From assembly GCA_031253985.1 (NCBI GenBank), contig JAIRVH010000137.1, positions 96,040 through 160,039 of the forward strand: a stretch of DNA of 64,000 bases. The letters run 5' to 3'. Source of the DNA: Sphingobacterium sp. (GTDB lineage: Bacteria; Bacteroidota; Bacteroidia; Sphingobacteriales; Sphingobacteriaceae). The translations under genes and the position numbers were made by a program. The notes beneath the pieces were generated by a model. It had not been told where the DNA came from. It was given only the letters and a program-made list of their open reading frames with translations, and made no database searches. Positions 38,702 to 48,482 of the stretch are shown piece after piece. Position 1 is the stretch's first letter. Each line of letters opens with the position of its first letter.

Positions 38702-40168
38702 TTAGAGCGCTTTTGCAAGATTTCCAAGCTGTTTTAATTTTAAAGCTAGTTCATTGCTCCACGGCAAACCAATACAGAGACGCATGCAATGATAAAATTG
38801 ATCCTGCAAGGTAAATATCCTTCCCGGTGAAATGCTGATCTGCAATTTAAGAGCGTAGCTGTATAATTTTCCAGTATCTATGTGTTTTGGAAATTCCACC
38901 CACAGGGCGAGCCCACCCTGTGGCCGGCTTATTTTGGTTCCTTCAGGGAAATGGCTCGCTATAATGGTGGCATAGTGCTGATAATTTTCCATTAACGTTT
39001 GGCGAAGTTTGCGAAGATGGTTGTCGTACCTCCCGGTTAGCAGAAAATTTCCTACAGCTTCATTAATGATCGCGGTAGAGGATAGCGAATGAATCAATTT
39101 TAGCTTGATAATCTGTTCTTTGTATTTTCCCGGGGCAACCCAGCCCACGCGGAAACCAGGAGCCAAAGTTTTGGAAACCGACCCGCACCAGAGTACATTC
39201 CCCTCTGAGTCAAAAGATTTGCAGCATTTGGGGCGTTCGGCACCAAAATGAAGGTCGCCATACGTATCATCTTCGATTAGCGGAATCTGATGTTTTGACA
39301 GCAGTGATACAATTTCCCTCTTTTTTTCGTCGGGCATGCAGTAGCCTAAAGGCGTGTTAAAATTGGGAACCAGTAAGCAAACCTTGATTTTGTGCAATAC
39401 ATTTTTGAGCGTTTCAATATCGATTCCATTTATCGGGTCTGTAGCAATTTCCAGGACTTGCAGGCCTAGGCTAACAGCTAATTGGAGGATTCCGGGATAA
39501 CAGGGGCTTTCGAGTGCTACTGTATCTCCAGGCTGCGTTAAGGCCATAAGACACAAGGCCAAGGCATTCATACAGCCGTTAGTTGTCACGATATCATCTT
39601 CATGTAAATTTCCCTCCCATGTCAATGAACGTACGGCCACCATACGGCGTAATTTGATATTGCCCTGTAGTGGCTCATATGCTGTACCGCCATCATCTAG
39701 GACTCGTGTTGCAAGAACAATTTCTTTCTTCAATTTCGCAACAGGCAGCAGAACTCCGGAAGGAACACCAATAGAAAATAAGGTTAAATCCCGGCGCCCC
39801 ATGGTTGAATAAACCTCATTCATCAATTGGTCGGGTTGTCGGCTGTTGGCAATGGGTACAGGCTGACTAGCCGCGGCCAACGGAAGTTGCAGGTAATTCA
39901 GGGGGCTGACGAAGTACCCGGATTTAGGCTTGGAGCGGATAAGAGAACGAGCTTCCAGCTCTAGAAATACTCTTTTCGCCGTGTTAATACTGATCCCGTG
40001 TTCACTGCTTAAGCTTCTCACTGATGGTAGTTTCTCTCCGGTTTTTAGAACGCCAGATTTAATCTTATTAGTGATATTGTCTGCTATTTCATTATACAAA
40101 TAATCTTTTTTCACGACATAAGGATTTATAACATGCTTCAAAGATAACTGTGTCCGTTGAATTATCAA
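38702..40168 (-). CDS. MocR/PdxR-type regulator (GntR helix-turn-helix fused to aminotransferase fold)
   Basis: The 488-aa protein has a GntR winged helix (about 24-90, with GEKLPSVRSLSSEHGISINTAK shortened here to its core LPSVRSLSSEHGIS). A class-I aminotransferase-like domain (about 120-485) follows, with the PLP lysine in GSVSKTLAPGF. MocR proteins sense PLP or amino-acid adducts and control nearby genes. The divergent EamA exporter is the probable target. AACTGTG occurs twice near the start (40146-40152 and 40170-40176), in line with the direct-repeat operators of this family, but this is weak evidence. Confidence 0.9.
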   Translation of the reverse strand: MIIQRTQLSLKHVINPYVVKKDYLYNEIADNITNKIKSGVLKTGEKLPSVRSLSSEHGISINTAKRVFLELEARSLIRSKPKSGYFVSPLNYLQLPLAAASQPVPIANSRQPDQLMNEVYSTMGRRDLTLFSIGVPSGVLLPVAKLKKEIVLATRVLDDGGTAYEPLQGNIKLRRMVAVRSLTWEGNLHEDDIVTTNGCMNALALCLMALTQPGDTVALESPCYPGILQLAVSLGLQVLEIATDPINGIDIETLKNVLHKIKVCLLVPNFNTPLGYCMPDEKKREIVSLLSKHQIPLIEDDTYGDLHFGAERPKCCKSFDSEGNVLWCGSVSKTLAPGFRVGWVAPGKYKEQIIKLKLIHSLSSTAIINEAVGNFLLTGRYDNHLRKLRQTLMENYQHYATIIASHFPEGTKISRPQGGLALWVEFPKHIDTGKLYSYALKLQISISPGRIFTLQDQFYHCMRLCIGLPWSNELALKLKQLGNLAKAL

Positions 40169-40225
40169 AAACTGTGACTGTACTTAATGATGGCATTCGA
40201 CGAACTTTGTGTTAAAGATTTGACG

Positions 40226-41116
40226 ATGGCAGAATTAAGTATAAGTAAGGTGCAGGAAAATACAGCGAGTGGCTGGTTGAATGGTTTTATAGGCGTCGTA
40301 TTATTTAGTGGTTCGCTACCGGCGACGCGGATGGCAGTTTTAGCATTTGATCCAGTCTTTTTGACACTAGCAAGAGCTTCTATTGCCGGTCTACTGGCCT
40401 TACTAACTTTAGTGGTTTTTAAGGAAAAACGTCCCGAGAAAAAACAATTAGGTTCGTTAGGCATTGTGGCAATAGGATGTGTGGTTGGATTTCCTTTGCT
40501 GAGCGCTTTGGCCTTGCAGCATATCACTTCAGCGCACTCTATTGTTTTTATCGGCATTTTGCCCGTATCGACAGCTGTATTTGGTATCATACGTGGAGGC
40601 GAGCGTCCGAAGCCAATTTTTTGGCTGTTCTCTGCTTTAGGAAGCCTACTGGTTATCGGATATGCCTTGGCACAAGGATTAACAGCCTCACCTTTAGGTG
40701 ATGTTTTAATGATTTTATCGGTCATTTTATGCGGACTGGGCTATGCAGAAGGGGCAAAATTGACGAAGACACTCGGGGGCTGGCAGGTGATTTCCTGGAC
40801 GCTGGTTTTGTCATTACCGATTATGCTTCCACTTGCGTTTATCTATATGCCTCCCTCTTTTAATGAGGTGACTATTGATGCCTGGGGCAGTTTAGCTTAT
40901 GTGTCATTATTCAGTATGTTTATCGGTTTCGTTTTCTGGTATAAGGGCCTCGCGCAAGGAGGTACGGCGACAATAGGGCAGTTGCAGCTGCTGCAACCAT
41001 TTTTCGGCTTGGCTTTGGCAGCCTGGCTTCTTCATGAACAAGTCAGTATCGGCATGCTGGCCGTAACTGTTGGAGTTATTCTTTGTGTGGTGGGTACCAA
41101 GAAATTTGCGAAATAA
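40226..41116 (+). CDS. EamA/DMT-superfamily transporter
   Basis: The 296-aa protein has ten predicted membrane helices in two EamA halves (about 20-145 and 160-290; for example GVVLFSGSLPATRMAVLAFD and SLFSMFIGFVFWYKGLAQGG). Such carriers export amino acids or metabolites. ATG at 40226 leaves 57 bp to the divergent regulator start; an ATG at 40187 would leave only 18 bp, too little for two promoters. Probably controlled by the MocR-type regulator. Substrate unknown. Confidence 0.88.
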   Translation: MAELSISKVQENTASGWLNGFIGVVLFSGSLPATRMAVLAFDPVFLTLARASIAGLLALLTLVVFKEKRPEKKQLGSLGIVAIGCVVGFPLLSALALQHITSAHSIVFIGILPVSTAVFGIIRGGERPKPIFWLFSALGSLLVIGYALAQGLTASPLGDVLMILSVILCGLGYAEGAKLTKTLGGWQVISWTLVLSLPIMLPLAFIYMPPSFNEVTIDAWGSLAYVSLFSMFIGFVFWYKGLAQGGTATIGQLQLLQPFFGLALAAWLLHEQVSIGMLAVTVGVILCVVGTKKFAK

Positions 41117-41247
41117 GCTCCCTGGAAAAGATCGGTGGCTAATGGATCCGCATGGTAAACAATAAATTTGTTAACTTTAGCGCTAGGCGCCTCATCCAGG
41201 TTGTATAGGATGAAGTGTATTATTTGTAGCGAAAAAGACAATATATT

Positions 41248-41856
41248 ATGATGTTACCTTTTGAACCTTATAATCCGATATGGAAGGCAAAGTTCAACAG
41301 TATCCAGCAAGACCTTCTTACTTTGCTAAAACCAATAGCTCCGAGGATAGATCATATTGGCAGTACAGCTGTTGAGGGCTTATCGGCTAAACCGATTATT
41401 GATATACTGATCGGTTTGGATAAGGACAGTGACCTTGATCTTGTGCCCGTTTTATTAAAAGGCAAATCCTATGTTTATTATGAGAAGTACAACGAAGAGA
41501 TGCCATACAGACGTTTTTTTGTTGCCTTGATTGATCGCCCTGAAGTATTGGGCGTTCCAGCACATATTGTTCGGGGAGATGAAATTCCAGAAAGATTGCA
41601 TGATCATTCGTTGCGGATAGCGCATATACACAGTATTCCGCGGCAATCAGATCATTGGTTGCGTCACGTTGCATTTCGGGATTATCTGCGGACACATTCC
41701 GAAGTAAGAGATAACTATCAACGGATTAAAGGAGAATTGGTGCTTCGCGAGTGGAAAGATGGCAACGACTACAACGATGCTAAAGATGAATTTGTGAAAG
41801 AATACGAAAGAAAAGCTATCGCATGGTATAAAAGAACCATGGGAAAAATAAGATAA
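41248..41856 (+). CDS. GrpB/UPF0157 nucleotidyltransferase-fold protein
   Basis: The 202-aa protein shows the GrpB pattern: EPYNPIWKAKFNSI, then DHIGSTAVEGLSAKPIIDI, which contains the GS...D-x-D-like nucleotidyltransferase core, and HLR-type C-terminal FRDYLRTHSEVRDNYQRIK. Members are stand-alone or linked to CoaE. The reaction is unknown. ATG at 41251 is an equal start. Confidence 0.9.
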   Translation: MMLPFEPYNPIWKAKFNSIQQDLLTLLKPIAPRIDHIGSTAVEGLSAKPIIDILIGLDKDSDLDLVPVLLKGKSYVYYEKYNEEMPYRRFFVALIDRPEVLGVPAHIVRGDEIPERLHDHSLRIAHIHSIPRQSDHWLRHVAFRDYLRTHSEVRDNYQRIKGELVLREWKDGNDYNDAKDEFVKEYERKAIAWYKRTMGKIR

Positions 41857-41928
41857 TAAAGAATTGTAAATTCATAGGCAGTGTCAGTATGGAAATAAAT
41901 CTTTTTAATCGTCCATAAAAAAGCAGTC

Positions 41929-42765
41929 ATGGAGATAAGACAATTAACGGAGTTGGATAAATCGGATCTATTAATTGCCATTAATGGAGCCTTCGCCGAT
42001 TACATCGTACCCTTTCAATTAGGAGCATCCCAACTGGAGGCCAAGATCAGGAACGAGGATATCTTAATCGACTGGTCAATAGGTATTTTTGATGGGGCTC
42101 GACTTGTTGCTTTTATCCTGAATGGGAGGCGAGAAATTGAAGGCAGGACAGTAATTTATAATGCCGGCACAGGTGTTTTGCCTGCATATAGGGGCAAGGG
42201 TTTGGTTGGGAAAATGTACGGATTTATCCAGCCTTTCTTTCAAGAGCATCAAGTGGATCAATTACTTCTGGAGGTTATAGATAACAATCTGTCCGCTATT
42301 CGGGCGTATGAAAAAAATGGATTTGTTAAAGGACGCAAACTACTGTGCTTTGGAGGGGAGCTTCAGGTAAGTGCAGGATCATTTTCTTGCAGTATAGAAC
42401 TTATGCACAATTTTCCTTGGGATATCTTACAAGCTTTCTGGGATATTGAGCCTAGCTGGCAAAATACAATAACGAGTATGGAATTAGTTCAGCCGATAGG
42501 ACTGGGAGCATTTATTGGTTCTGATCTGGTGGGGTATATGTTGTTCAGCCCGCACAACAATCGGATCTACCATATTGCGGTAGCACCCCAGCATAGGAGG
42601 AAGGGTATTGCCACCCAACTTTTAAATGAACTTAAAAAGTATCTATCTAGCACGCAGATACAGCTCAATAATGTTGACGAAGAGGCCGAAAATCTGAGGT
42701 TTTTCTTAAAAAAGTGTGGTTTGACCAATAGAATCAACCAATTCGAAATGATTAAGAGTATTTAA
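41929..42765 (+). CDS. GNAT N-acetyltransferase with two GNAT-like halves
   Basis: The 278-aa protein has an N-terminal GNAT domain (about 1-145; acetyl-CoA loop VLPAYRGKGLVGKMYG) and a second (about 185-278; VAPQHRRKGIATQLL). Both loops keep the RxxGxG/A form, so both may bind acetyl-CoA. Acceptor unknown. It follows the GrpB gene by 72 bp on the same strand. Confidence 0.9.
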   Translation: MEIRQLTELDKSDLLIAINGAFADYIVPFQLGASQLEAKIRNEDILIDWSIGIFDGARLVAFILNGRREIEGRTVIYNAGTGVLPAYRGKGLVGKMYGFIQPFFQEHQVDQLLLEVIDNNLSAIRAYEKNGFVKGRKLLCFGGELQVSAGSFSCSIELMHNFPWDILQAFWDIEPSWQNTITSMELVQPIGLGAFIGSDLVGYMLFSPHNNRIYHIAVAPQHRRKGIATQLLNELKKYLSSTQIQLNNVDEEAENLRFFLKKCGLTNRINQFEMIKSI

Positions 42766-43043
42766 TAGTTACAATAAGAATCGTAATGGGAAAACTTATT
42801 TCAACTATGCTATAAATCAACCATATACAGCTGCGATTTATTTTTTAATAAAAAATAAACAATTTTCGTTGTAAGCTTGTTCTTTATAAGCTGGTTATAG
42901 ACTCTTGTTCGTATGGAACTTTGAAGCCAGCCGAGCTTATTTATGATCTCGAAATAAAGATGTAACTGCCATCACCGCCATTCATCCAAAGTATACCAAG
43001 CATACTGACTGCTGCATTTCAAAGGACACTAATTTTTAAACAT

Positions 43044-43682
43044 ATGAAAACCAAGTTATTTTTAATCGCTATTGTCTCAAGCTTCTTTTTGTTTGCTTGT
43101 AGCACTTCAACCAGGATAACCGATGTCTATAAAAATAGAGACGTGACTCCTAAACAGTACCAAACGATATTCATTATTGCGATGACAAGTCATGCTAAGG
43201 CAAAAGATGTCATTGAATCCAATTTAGCCCAAGCAGCCTCTATGCACGGCTACAAAGCAATTAAAAGTACAGATGTATTTAAAAAGACATTTACTAGAGA
43301 CGAAAGCCAAAACAAGGATTTGGTGATGAAAACCGTGCGTGATCTGAATGCGGATGCAATTTTCACAGTTACATTGATCGACAAAACCAGTGAGACCCGA
43401 TACGTACCGGGAAGCGGTCCGTATATGCCATATCCAACCTTTGGATGGTATGGTAATTTTTGGAGCTACTATTCCCATTGGTATCCGATTGCATACGATC
43501 CCGGCTATTACACCACTGATAAAATGTATTATCTCGAAAGCAATTTATACGATGTAAGTTCTGAACAGTTGCTTTGGAGTGTTCAGTCTGAGACAATTAA
43601 TCCTTCTAGTCTGGAAGATTTTTCTAAAAGTTATACGAAAGCGCTTGTCAAGGCGCTGGAAAAGGATATGTCTGCGCGTTAG
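43044..43682 (+). CDS. Lipoprotein, DUF4136-like
   Basis: The 212-aa protein starts MKTKLFLIAIVSSFFLFACS (lipobox LFAC) and is therefore lipid-anchored. The mature part has IIAMTSHAKAKDVIESNLAQ and ADAIFTVTLIDKTSETR, similar to DUF4136-type periplasmic lipoproteins, then a Tyr/Pro/Gly/Trp-rich stretch (about 115-150), and ends with SLEDFSKSYTKALVKAL. Function is unknown. The 278-bp spacer upstream shows no gene. Confidence 0.85.
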   Translation: MKTKLFLIAIVSSFFLFACSTSTRITDVYKNRDVTPKQYQTIFIIAMTSHAKAKDVIESNLAQAASMHGYKAIKSTDVFKKTFTRDESQNKDLVMKTVRDLNADAIFTVTLIDKTSETRYVPGSGPYMPYPTFGWYGNFWSYYSHWYPIAYDPGYYTTDKMYYLESNLYDVSSEQLLWSVQSETINPSSLEDFSKSYTKALVKALEKDMSAR

Positions 43683-43705
43683 AATAGGTCGGAGCTGTTT
43701 TTTAT

Positions 43706-43742
43706 AAAGCTTATAGTTTACTCGAATTATAAGCTTTCTTTT
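43706..43742 (+). terminator. Rho-independent terminator
   Basis: A 10-bp perfect stem (43706-43715 with 43728-43737), 12-base loop and T-rich tail follow the lipoprotein stop. The remaining spacer to 43999 is AT-rich and shows no gene. Confidence 0.75.
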
Positions 43743-43999
43743 TATTTACCCGCAGCTACGATCTGATCATAGTCCTTGTACAGATCAGTTCAGTAACTCC
43801 TCAGTTTGAAGATAAGCAATAATTTACAAAAGTGTAAGCATGATTAGGTTGAAGTCAATAATTTAATTGGTTTAATATTGATCTTTTTTTTATTTGTTTT
43901 TCGTATTTTCAACAATTAGAAATGCTAATTTTAGGATATTAGTAAACTAAAATCTAAACATAGTTGTTATAAAAAGGAAGCAGGATAGTTAATCATAAG

Positions 44000-44473
44000 A
44001 TGAGGTACAAATTATACAGGGAACAGCAGTTGACATGCGATCTACATACCGCATGGGATTTTTTTTCTTCTCCCAAGAATCTCGCTGAAATAACACCAAA
44101 AAACATGGGCTTTGTAGTTGTGTCTGATTCCCAAGGACACGAAATTGCTGAAGGTATGACCATTGAATATTTGGTTTCTCCTATCTTAAAGATACCGCTG
44201 AAATGGAAAACAAGAATAACTCAGGTGGATAAATACGTGAGTTTTACCGATTTTCAAGAAAAGGGGCCTTATAAGTATTGGAATCATTTTCATGAATTTA
44301 TTCCAAACGAACATGGAGTCTTGATGAAGGATACAGTTGACTATGAACTTCCTTTGGGAATTCTTGGAACTATTGCTCACGGCATTTTTGTTAAAAGGAA
44401 GCTTGCGAATATTTTCGATTATCGTTATCAGGTATTAGAAGATTTATTTAACCAAAGTAAAAGCATATCCTAG
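44000..44473 (+). CDS. SRPBCC-family (START-like) protein
   Basis: The 157-aa protein matches the ligand-binding SRPBCC type: AWDFFSSPKNLAEITPKNMG at the N-terminus, then EGMTIEYLVSPIL, FTDFQEKGPYKYWNHFHEF and the long C-terminal helix. These hydrophobic-pocket proteins bind lipids or polyketides. It lies 79 bp upstream of a TspO-like gene, a combination often seen near photolyase/carotenoid genes, but no such gene is visible here. Confidence 0.9.
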   Translation: MRYKLYREQQLTCDLHTAWDFFSSPKNLAEITPKNMGFVVVSDSQGHEIAEGMTIEYLVSPILKIPLKWKTRITQVDKYVSFTDFQEKGPYKYWNHFHEFIPNEHGVLMKDTVDYELPLGILGTIAHGIFVKRKLANIFDYRYQVLEDLFNQSKSIS

Positions 44474-44552
44474 CTATTTTATGACGGATTTATTTATGCT
44501 GAGAGACTTCGTAGAATTGATGTTTAGGAAAATATAATTAGATGTAAGGAAG

Positions 44553-45317
44553 ATGAAAAAGGTATATCAAATAGTTAATGGAATTGCATTGGTGATAACG
44601 GTCATTATTAATTACCTATCCAATACAGGAATTTTTAATGGGGAGACCATGGCGACGATATCTGCCAAATACCAGAATCTGTTTACACCTGCTGGCTATG
44701 CATTTTCAATCTGGGGCATTATCTATTTAGGTTTGATGGGCTTTGTTGTATATTATGGCCCCTTTGCCAAACAAACAGTTGAAAAAGATAGAGTCATACT
44801 AAATATTGGATGGTGGTTTTTAATTTCTTGTCTAACAAATAGTTTGTGGGTCATTACCTGGTTATATGATTACACCTTTTGGACAATTTTATTGATGATC
44901 CTACTTTTTGTTTCGCTGTTAAAAATCATTCAGCTTACCCCTGATGTAAACAATTCTACAGTGCGCACAGCAGTTTTTTTAAAATTGCCTTTTAGTATGT
45001 ATGCGGGCTGGATTTCTGTTGCGCTGATTGCTGATATAGCGGCATATTTAACAAAGATAGGTTGGAATGGTTTTGGGATTTCCGATACAGTTTGGACCCT
45101 TACCATGTTTGTTATTGCACTCCTAATTCACTTATTTATGATCTGGAGACGTCTTATGCCTGTGTTTGCACTTGCGGCAGTTTGGGCTTTAATAGCTATT
45201 GCTGTTGCTAATAAAATAGTCAATAGTACTGTTTATATTGGGGCTCTGATTGCGGCAGGCATTGTTTTGTTCAATGTGATTGTATATTATATCAAATTTG
45301 CCTACAAAAAGGGGTGA
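44553..45317 (+). CDS. TspO/MBR-like tryptophan-rich membrane protein
   Basis: The 254-aa protein has about seven hydrophobic helices. FTPAGYAFSIWGIIYLGLMG and the repeated Trp-rich segments (GWWFLISCLTNSLWVITWLY) are characteristic of the TspO-related 'tryptophan-rich sensory protein' group. It is longer than the five-helix TspO (about 160 aa). Possible ligands are porphyrins or sterol-like lipids; none can be inferred. Probably co-transcribed with the SRPBCC gene. Confidence 0.82.
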   Translation: MKKVYQIVNGIALVITVIINYLSNTGIFNGETMATISAKYQNLFTPAGYAFSIWGIIYLGLMGFVVYYGPFAKQTVEKDRVILNIGWWFLISCLTNSLWVITWLYDYTFWTILLMILLFVSLLKIIQLTPDVNNSTVRTAVFLKLPFSMYAGWISVALIADIAAYLTKIGWNGFGISDTVWTLTMFVIALLIHLFMIWRRLMPVFALAAVWALIAIAVANKIVNSTVYIGALIAAGIVLFNVIVYYIKFAYKKG

Positions 45318-45358
45318 GCTAAATCTGATCATTTAATTACATATTTTTAATAGGTTGA

Positions 45359-45396
45359 TTAGCTATGTCAGAAAGAGAAAACATAGCTAATTTCTT
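45359..45396 (+). terminator. Rho-independent terminator
   Basis: A 10-bp perfect stem (45359-45368 with 45381-45390), 12-base loop and T-rich tail follow the TspO-like gene and separate it from the convergent repeat protein. Confidence 0.7.
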
Positions 45397-45401
45397 TTTC
45401 C

Positions 45402-46862
45402 TTACATTTTCTCAGCGGGTGCTGGCTCGGTTTTATACTCTTCTTCCGCAGCAATTGTGTTTATTATTTTTGTTGGTCTGCCTTTTTCATTATAGTAGGT
45501 CCGCTTTTTTGTTTCATAATTATCTACACATTCCAGTTTCCCAGTTTCTAAGTTATATATGCTCCATCTACCAATTTTTTTTCCCTGTCTGTAAACGCCT
45601 GTTTGGAGCAATTTTCCTTTTTTATCGTACCAATACCATCGGTTGCTTTTAACCCCGTTAGAATACTGTCCTTTAATTTCTATTTGCCCATTCATGTAAT
45701 ACCAAGTCCAATGATCAACTTGGAAGCCTTGCTCATTATAATTTCCTTCTGCCTGCAATTGGCCGTTTTCATAATACCACTGCCATTTTCCAATATTGTC
45801 ATTTTCTTTAGAAATTCCCTGATTTTTTAATTGTCCATTTTCGTGATAATACTTCCACTCGCCAATTTTATCACCCTTGCGCATGATTCCAATGGCTTGC
45901 AGGTTTCCGTTTTCATAATAATACCTCCATTCACCTGATGTTTTCCCATTTTCATAATTTGCAACATTCATCAGTTTATTGTTGGCATAATACCACTTCC
46001 ACTCGCCGGTTTTCAAGCTGTCTGTCATTTCTCCAACACAACGCAATTGACCGTTATCGTAATATTCCATTAATAAACCTTGTTCCTTATTGTCTACAAA
46101 GTTTTTAACCGCTCGGATTTTTCCGTCTTCACTATACCATTTCCATTCACCGGTTTTTCTTCCACTTGCATAATTACCGATAACGGCGGGAGATCCATTT
46201 GTATTATAATACATATAGGGACCATCATCTTTATCGTCGCGATAATTTCGGAATCCCTGTAAGGATCCCTCTTCCGTATAAAATTTCCATTCTCCTGTTT
46301 TTGCGGCCATTTTATATTGTCCCGTAGACCGTAGCTGTCCATTTTCATAATAAACTTCCCATGTTCCGGATTTTTTACCCGCTATGTATGCTTCGCTTTT
46401 CTCCAATTGCCCATTGGGAAAGTAAAATTTCCATTCTCCGGTTGGTTTACCATCGATAAGCTGTCCAATCTTACTCAATTGTCCATCTTCGTGATAGCCT
46501 TGCCAAAGGCCGGTTTCCAGGTCGTTTTTGTATTTTCCACTTGCAAATAGCTGTCCACTTTTATAGAATTCTTTTGACCATCCGTCTCTTTTACCTTTTT
46601 TATAGTTGGAAATAATTTCAGGAGCGCCGTTTTCGTAAAATCTTTTCCACTGTCCTTCTAGGCAGTTTTTTTTGTATCGTCCGACATATTTTACATTCCC
46701 ATTCGGATAATAGTATACCCATTTGCCCGTCTTCAGACCGTTTTTATCCAGCCGGCCTTTTTGCTTTAAGCTGTCGTTTTCTATCGTTACTTTGTGCGCT
46801 GATTGCGCGTGAATGACCTTATGGAAATTTAGCAACAATAGAAATAGAATGATATTTTTCAT
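45402..46862 (-). CDS. Exported YwqK/MORN-like repeat protein, about 17 repeats
   Basis: The 486-aa protein begins MKNIILFLLLLNFHKVIHAQ (signal peptide) and is otherwise built of about 17 tandem units of roughly 23 residues with consensus GEWKwYYENGQLxxxGxYxxGkk. Units 5-7, 9 and 11-14 are closest to consensus; the last ones decay. The fold is expected to be a beta-meander rod like MORN repeats. Members are often annotated as YwqK-family antitoxins because B. subtilis YwqK is the immunity partner of YwqJ, but no toxin gene is adjacent here. It may be a surface or periplasmic scaffold. Confidence 0.9.
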   Translation of the reverse strand: MKNIILFLLLLNFHKVIHAQSAHKVTIENDSLKQKGRLDKNGLKTGKWVYYYPNGNVKYVGRYKKNCLEGQWKRFYENGAPEIISNYKKGKRDGWSKEFYKSGQLFASGKYKNDLETGLWQGYHEDGQLSKIGQLIDGKPTGEWKFYFPNGQLEKSEAYIAGKKSGTWEVYYENGQLRSTGQYKMAAKTGEWKFYTEEGSLQGFRNYRDDKDDGPYMYYNTNGSPAVIGNYASGRKTGEWKWYSEDGKIRAVKNFVDNKEQGLLMEYYDNGQLRCVGEMTDSLKTGEWKWYYANNKLMNVANYENGKTSGEWRYYYENGNLQAIGIMRKGDKIGEWKYYHENGQLKNQGISKENDNIGKWQWYYENGQLQAEGNYNEQGFQVDHWTWYYMNGQIEIKGQYSNGVKSNRWYWYDKKGKLLQTGVYRQGKKIGRWSIYNLETGKLECVDNYETKKRTYYNEKGRPTKIINTIAAEEEYKTEPAPAEKM

Positions 46863-47030
46863 AACTTCTTATTTAATGGTACTTCATTTTAATGGCACTT
46901 CCTCCGCTGTTAAGGATAGTGCTGACTGAAGACTTCTATTATTATGCCACATGAAGATCAGATTTTTTCGATAGTTTTTCCGCATTGATTTATATTCGAT
47001 GGCTACTATTTATTATTCGATATGTGCTGA

Positions 47031-47064
47031 AAAAAATATACCCTCCGTTTGGGACGAAGGGTAT
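47031..47064 (-). terminator. Rho-independent terminator of the reductase gene
   Basis: On the minus strand an 11-base stem with one mismatch (47038-47048 with 47054-47064) is followed by a T-rich tail, 77 bases after the RibD-like reductase stop. Confidence 0.65.
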
Positions 47065-47140
47065 TGAATTACCTATACATTGCTGCCATTTTAAGTTAGC
47101 TGTCAGAACTGATTAGAAGACGTGTAGCTGGTATTGTTGA

Positions 47141-47671
47141 TCATTTTTTCACGTAGTGTAATTGCACCAGCCCGGTTTCAAATGTCTTCGTCGTTATTAG
47201 TTTAAGTAGCTGCTCGGGTCTTCCTTCCTGGAACAGTCTTGTTCCATCACCCAGTAAGATGGGTATGACAGAAATTATCAACTCGTCAATTACATCGTGC
47301 TTCAACAGTTCATTGATGATCTCGGCTCCGCCGTCACAATAAATATTTTTCCCTTTTCCCGATTTTAATTCCGCAATTAAATTGACCAGATCTCCGGAAT
47401 AGAACATCGTTCTGCCTACATGGGGCCTTGCTGTTCTTGTGATCACATATACATCCCGTTGCCCGTTGTCATAGTGTGATGCGCCAATATTTTTTAGCAC
47501 ATATTCATAGGTCTTTCTACCAACAATTAGGGTGTCAATCGTGTCTATAAAATCCGAATATCCGTAATCTTCTCCTTCTTTCTCAACGATGTTTAGAAAA
47601 CTGAGGTCGTCATTGGGTTTTGCAATGTAACCATCTACGCTCATGGCAATAAAAACTGATAATTTTCGCAT
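47141..47671 (-). CDS. Dihydrofolate reductase/RibD C-terminal domain family protein
   Basis: The 176-aa protein has the RibD_C fold: MSVDGYIAKPNDDLSFL, TLIVGRKTYEYVL, GKGKNIYCDGGAEIINELL and ISVIPILLGDGTRLF. These NADPH-dependent reductases act on pterins or pyrimidines, but many stand-alone copies have no known substrate. It follows the AraC regulator by 73 bp on the same strand. Confidence 0.9.
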   Translation of the reverse strand: MRKLSVFIAMSVDGYIAKPNDDLSFLNIVEKEGEDYGYSDFIDTIDTLIVGRKTYEYVLKNIGASHYDNGQRDVYVITRTARPHVGRTMFYSGDLVNLIAELKSGKGKNIYCDGGAEIINELLKHDVIDELIISVIPILLGDGTRLFQEGRPEQLLKLITTKTFETGLVQLHYVKK

Positions 47672-47744
47672 TTTTTTAAATGTTTGAATTTTTCTATAAA
47701 GTTAGCTTTAGATAAGCAAAAAGCTTTGGAAAAATACGACAATA

Positions 47745-48482
47745 TTAAATTTGTGAAGGAGCTATTCCGGTATTTTTCTTCATATCATTGCTGAGGTGTG
47801 CCTGATCATAGTAACCGCATTCAAAAGCAATATCCGATAAGTTCTGTTTCTCATTTGAATTTCTGATCATGCTCAGTGCATGCTGAAAACGTATAATATT
47901 AGCATATTCTTTGGGAGACATACCAATATATTTCTTAAAAGCTCTTTCAAGCTGTCTTATGGTAATAAAGTTACTTTTCGACAAGTCGGCGATTACTATC
48001 TGTCCGTAGGCTTTATGTATACCATTGATGACGCTTTGCAAGGGATTAGTCCTGTTTATTATGCGCTCCGAATAAAATCTGTTAAAATAATCTATTGGGT
48101 GATGAAGAACTTGACCAAGCTCAAATGAATTGGATTTTTCAAATTCAATGGTATCATTGACTAATACGTGTTGCGGTTCATATTTATAGAAATTAGCAAA
48201 AGCTCCGGGTTTAAAACATACACCCCATAAATGGGTACCACCTTCAATGAAGCTGCCTTTGAAGGTGGTCATCGCACCGACCACATAGGTTTTGCCGAAT
48301 TGGAGAGAAAGGGAACCGTTGTCGGTTAAACAGTTATCTCCTATATTTATAACTATACCCGCACAACCATCGGGAAAGACCCGCTCATATTGCCGGCCCA
48401 ATTCATGGCTTCCTTTTAGTTCCCAATAAAAATCTATCAGGGGTTCCAGTGCTTTATAAGGTTTCGTTTTTTTATATTCCAT
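47745..48482 (-). CDS. AraC-family regulator with DUF6597-type N-terminal domain
   Basis: The 245-aa protein has an N-terminal ligand domain (FYWELKGSHELGRQYERVFP, FPDGCAGIVINIGD) and a C-terminal AraC double helix-turn-helix (about 150-245, SDIAFECGYYDQAHLSNDMK). It lies upstream of the RibD-like reductase in the same direction and may control it. Confidence 0.9.
   Translation of the reverse strand: MEYKKTKPYKALEPLIDFYWELKGSHELGRQYERVFPDGCAGIVINIGDNCLTDNGSLSLQFGKTYVVGAMTTFKGSFIEGGTHLWGVCFKPGAFANFYKYEPQHVLVNDTIEFEKSNSFELGQVLHHPIDYFNRFYSERIINRTNPLQSVINGIHKAYGQIVIADLSKSNFITIRQLERAFKKYIGMSPKEYANIIRFQHALSMIRNSNEKQNLSDIAFECGYYDQAHLSNDMKKNTGIAPSQI

Noticed and set aside
40165..40725. 186-codon minus-strand open frame over the EamA gene
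   Set aside because: It is antisense to a clear ten-helix transporter and has a Lys/Pro/Ser-rich composition with no family pattern; a shadow frame.
45402..46862. Regular 69-bp periodicity considered as a CRISPR-like or satellite repeat
   Set aside because: The period is 23 codons of one long frame with protein-level conservation; it is a repeat protein, not an array.
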